Shown here: positions 62,273 through 64,000 of the stretch, in pieces
How the letters are laid out: each line of letters opens with the position of its first letter
Position numbering within the stretch: position 1 is the stretch's first letter
Notes under the pieces: generated by a model
Databases searched by the model: none
What the model was told of the DNA's origin: nothing
Seen by the model: the letters and a program-made list of their open reading frames with translations, nothing else
DNA from: Nocardioides daedukensis
GTDB taxonomy: Bacteria; Actinomycetota; Actinomycetes; Propionibacteriales; Nocardioidaceae
Reading direction: 5' to 3'
Assembly (NCBI RefSeq): GCF_013408415.1
Contig: NZ_JACCAA010000001.1
Coordinates: 1,860,001-1,924,000 of the forward strand
DNA: 64,000 nucleotides
Made by a program: the position numbers and the translations under genes

Positions 62273-63663
62273 GCAATCTCCGCTCGCACCGTTGTCGGTC
62301 CGCCGACCGGGGAATCGATCCACAGCGTGCCGTCGGCCGCACGGACCCGCTGGTCGAGGCCGGCCAGTCCGTGGCCCTTGGCGACGGCCGCACCGCCGGT
62401 GCCGTTGTCGACGACCTCGATGAGCAGTACGCCGTTCTCCCGGCGCGCGGTGAGCTCGATCCGGTCGGCGCCACTGTGCTTGGCGACGTTGGTCAGCGCC
62501 TCGGAGGCAACGTAGTAGGCGGCCGTCTCGACGTGCGGGGGCAGTTCCCCGTCGACAGCGAGATGGGTGGTGACCGGAATGGTGGACCGGGACGCGAGCT
62601 CGTCGAGCGCAGGCAGCAGACCGCGGTCGACCAGGATCGGCGGCGCGATGCCTCGGGAGAGCTGGCGCAGCTCTTCGACCGTCTCCCGGGCACCTCTCAG
62701 CGCCTGCTCGATGGTGGCGCGGGCGAGCTCGGGGTCGGTGTCCATCTGCTTGCGGGCCCGCCCGAGGTCCATGGTCAGGCGGACGAGTCCCTGCTGCGGA
62801 CCGTCGTGGATGTCGCGCTCCAACCGGCGCAGCGATCCGGCCTCGGCGGCGCGGGCGGCATCGCGGGTGTCGTTCAGGTGAACCATCTCCTGCTGCAGCT
62901 CGGCGCGGCTGGAGAGCATGACCCGGCCGATGCTCGACTGGACCAGGGCGGTGAGGCGCATCGCGAGCGGCAGGGTGAGGGCCGCGACGACGCCGATCGC
63001 GAGGTTCAGCAGGCTCTCGGTGATTCGTCCGTCACCGAGACCGATCAACTCGGCGAGCGTCTCGTTCTGCTCGGGGTCATTGGGGAGCCACTGCTGCCAG
63101 AACCAGTAGGTCAGCCCAACCAGGGCCACGGACCACCACACCACCGTGACGACGAAGGTGACGATCGCGGTGACGAAGCTGACGATCGACCAGACGACGT
63201 CGAGCCAGGACTGCGGGTCGGTCAGTGGGGCCATCGCCCGGCGCAACCAACCGGCATCCGAAGGCCCCCGGTGGTAGCGCGGCGTCGGGGCGTCGGTGAA
63301 CAGCAATCGCCGGATGCGTACCCGTTCCACGTGTGCGAAACCCCTGGCGACGAACGTGGTGAGAGCCAGGACCGGAAACCCGAACAGGGTGATTGCCAGC
63401 GCGCCCCCGATCGAGAGACCGGCGATCATCAGCACGAACGCGGGGATAGCGAGCACCAGCGCGGTCAGGTTGTAGGCCGTGTCGGGCAGGACTCGCCGCC
63501 GCCACGGGACCCCTGCCGATTTCGCCCGGTCCGCCGGCGCAGGCGGGGGCACAGATGGGGGCTCGGAAGCCCGCCCAAGGGGGCTGCTCTGCTCGAACTG
63601 GGTGGGCATGTCGTCGGTGACCTGCAGGATCTCGGTGGGTTGGTCGGCAAGTGAATGGCTCAT
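62263..63663 (-). CDS. membrane sensor histidine kinase (HisKA_3 type)
   Basis: A 466-residue kinase: 50-residue acidic/proline N-tail, a putative-sensor membrane region with about four helices (70-240), then the dimerisation helix with phosphorylated His in RLERDIHDGPQQGLV and a HATPase (ALTNVAKHSGAD, DNGTGG, GHGLAGLDQRV). It pairs with the NarL-type regulator in one operon. The ligand is unknown. The start at 63663 precedes the hydrophobic region, whereas the longer frame upstream is low in ribosome site and arginine-rich. Confidence 0.92.
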   Translation of the reverse strand: MSHSLADQPTEILQVTDDMPTQFEQSSPLGRASEPPSVPPPAPADRAKSAGVPWRRRVLPDTAYNLTALVLAIPAFVLMIAGLSIGGALAITLFGFPVLALTTFVARGFAHVERVRIRRLLFTDAPTPRYHRGPSDAGWLRRAMAPLTDPQSWLDVVWSIVSFVTAIVTFVVTVVWWSVALVGLTYWFWQQWLPNDPEQNETLAELIGLGDGRITESLLNLAIGVVAALTLPLAMRLTALVQSSIGRVMLSSRAELQQEMVHLNDTRDAARAAEAGSLRRLERDIHDGPQQGLVRLTMDLGRARKQMDTDPELARATIEQALRGARETVEELRQLSRGIAPPILVDRGLLPALDELASRSTIPVTTHLAVDGELPPHVETAAYYVASEALTNVAKHSGADRIELTARRENGVLLIEVVDNGTGGAAVAKGHGLAGLDQRVRAADGTLWIDSPVGGPTTVRAEIACG

Positions 63664-63717
63664 GTCCTCAACGCTAGGAACTCCGAGCCGCTGCCACGAT
63701 CCTGCCAGCACCACACC

Positions 63718-63741
63718 TGGTGTCGGGCTAACCCGACACCA
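63718..63741. promoter_or_regulatory. 10-bp inverted repeat upstream of the two-component operon
   Basis: TGGTGTCGGG and CCCGACACCA are perfect inverted repeats with a 4-base spacer (CTAA), 55 bp upstream of the kinase start. Size and position fit a dimer of the LuxR-type regulator or a repressor. Confidence 0.5.
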
Positions 63742-63862
63742 CCGAGTCCGACAACCGCGGTCCGATGCTCGTTCACACCGACTCACGCTGGCCACGCGCA
63801 GGCCGCGCCAAGCACCGCGGGCGCCCCGAGCTCCACCGTGCCCCGGGGTGCTCTCGCAAGGC

Positions 63863-64000
63863 TCACCCGGGTCCGGCGCGCGCATTGCCCCGGGTGGTGA
63901 AGGAATGGCCCAGGAACTCCGGACCCGCGACCTCCACCCGGACCAGCACGTCCTCGCCCTCGACGAGGCACCCGACCAGGACGACTCCGTTGGCACCGGC
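63863..64000 (-). CDS. partial CDS, C-terminus only
   Basis: The minus-strand frame from the right edge to a stop at 63863 is open for 45 codons and reads as a beta-strand-rich tail: AGANGVVLVGCLVEGEDVL then VRVEVAGPEFLGHSF. Codon use is good for this genome. The 5' part is outside the window, so I cannot name it. It would end about 200 bp before the kinase gene. Confidence 0.5.
   Translation of the reverse strand, partial: AGANGVVLVGCLVEGEDVLVRVEVAGPEFLGHSFTTRGNARAGPG

Overview
The window is about 70% G+C, almost fully coding, with many ATGA/GTGA start-stop overlaps and frequent GTG starts. Gene order (tilS-hpt-ftsH-folE-folP-folB-folK, topA-tmk-holB, panC-panD-nadB-nadC-coaX), a class F-type sortase, a DUF2510 protein, KstR-type boxes and a K+-independent proton pyrophosphatase point to a high-GC actinobacterium. 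I infer a Nocardioides-like member of the Nocardioidaceae. The segment is chromosomal and mostly housekeeping. I see no phage, IS element, CRISPR array or rRNA.

Layout. 25-5863 (minus) is a cofactor operon: a DUF2520 Rossmann protein, panC, panD, nadB, nadC, coaX (pantothenate, NAD and CoA). 6047-7467 (plus) pairs a divergent MidA-like protein with an IspD/TarI-type cytidylyltransferase. 7529-10891 is an OpuC-type osmoprotectant ABC transporter with a divergent ATPase gene. 10910-21386 (minus) runs dacB, zinc metalloprotease, tilS, hpt, ftsH and the folate genes, with an NTF2-like gene inside, then two small membrane proteins. 21482-26914 holds ppa, an acyl-CoA oxidase, an NlpC/P60 hydrolase and a PAP2 protein. 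26949-30731 is a thiamine ABC transporter under a clear TPP riboswitch.

30886-43587 is the more accessory part: a sortase, an old yellow enzyme and a DHDPR-like/SDR/metallo-beta-lactamase operon, each headed by a KstR-type box (suggesting steroid catabolism); ilvA; a D-amino-acid module (DadA-like oxidase, PucR regulator, D-aminoacylase); and a K+ channel. After tRNA-Thr(CGT) come a small zinc protein, a LysR regulator, a TAP-like hydrolase, holB, tmk, topA, a DUF2510 protein, a methyltransferase, a Tat-exported FAD enzyme, hppA, a STAS protein, a YprA/Hrq1-type helicase and a NarL-type two-component pair. A partial gene runs off the right edge.

The most unusual signal is non-coding. A roughly 23-bp repeat occurs as inverted clusters at three places (19782-19846, 43770-43855, 58540-58740). 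Each cluster begins 4-9 bp after a minus-strand stop codon, and repeat spacings are close to whole DNA helical turns (31 or 41-42 bp). A different triple palindrome lies between tilS and hpt. CRP-like sites (TGTGA-N6-TTACA type) lie upstream of hppA, the FAD gene and the D-aminoacylase/channel pair. A perfect 10-bp inverted repeat precedes the two-component operon.
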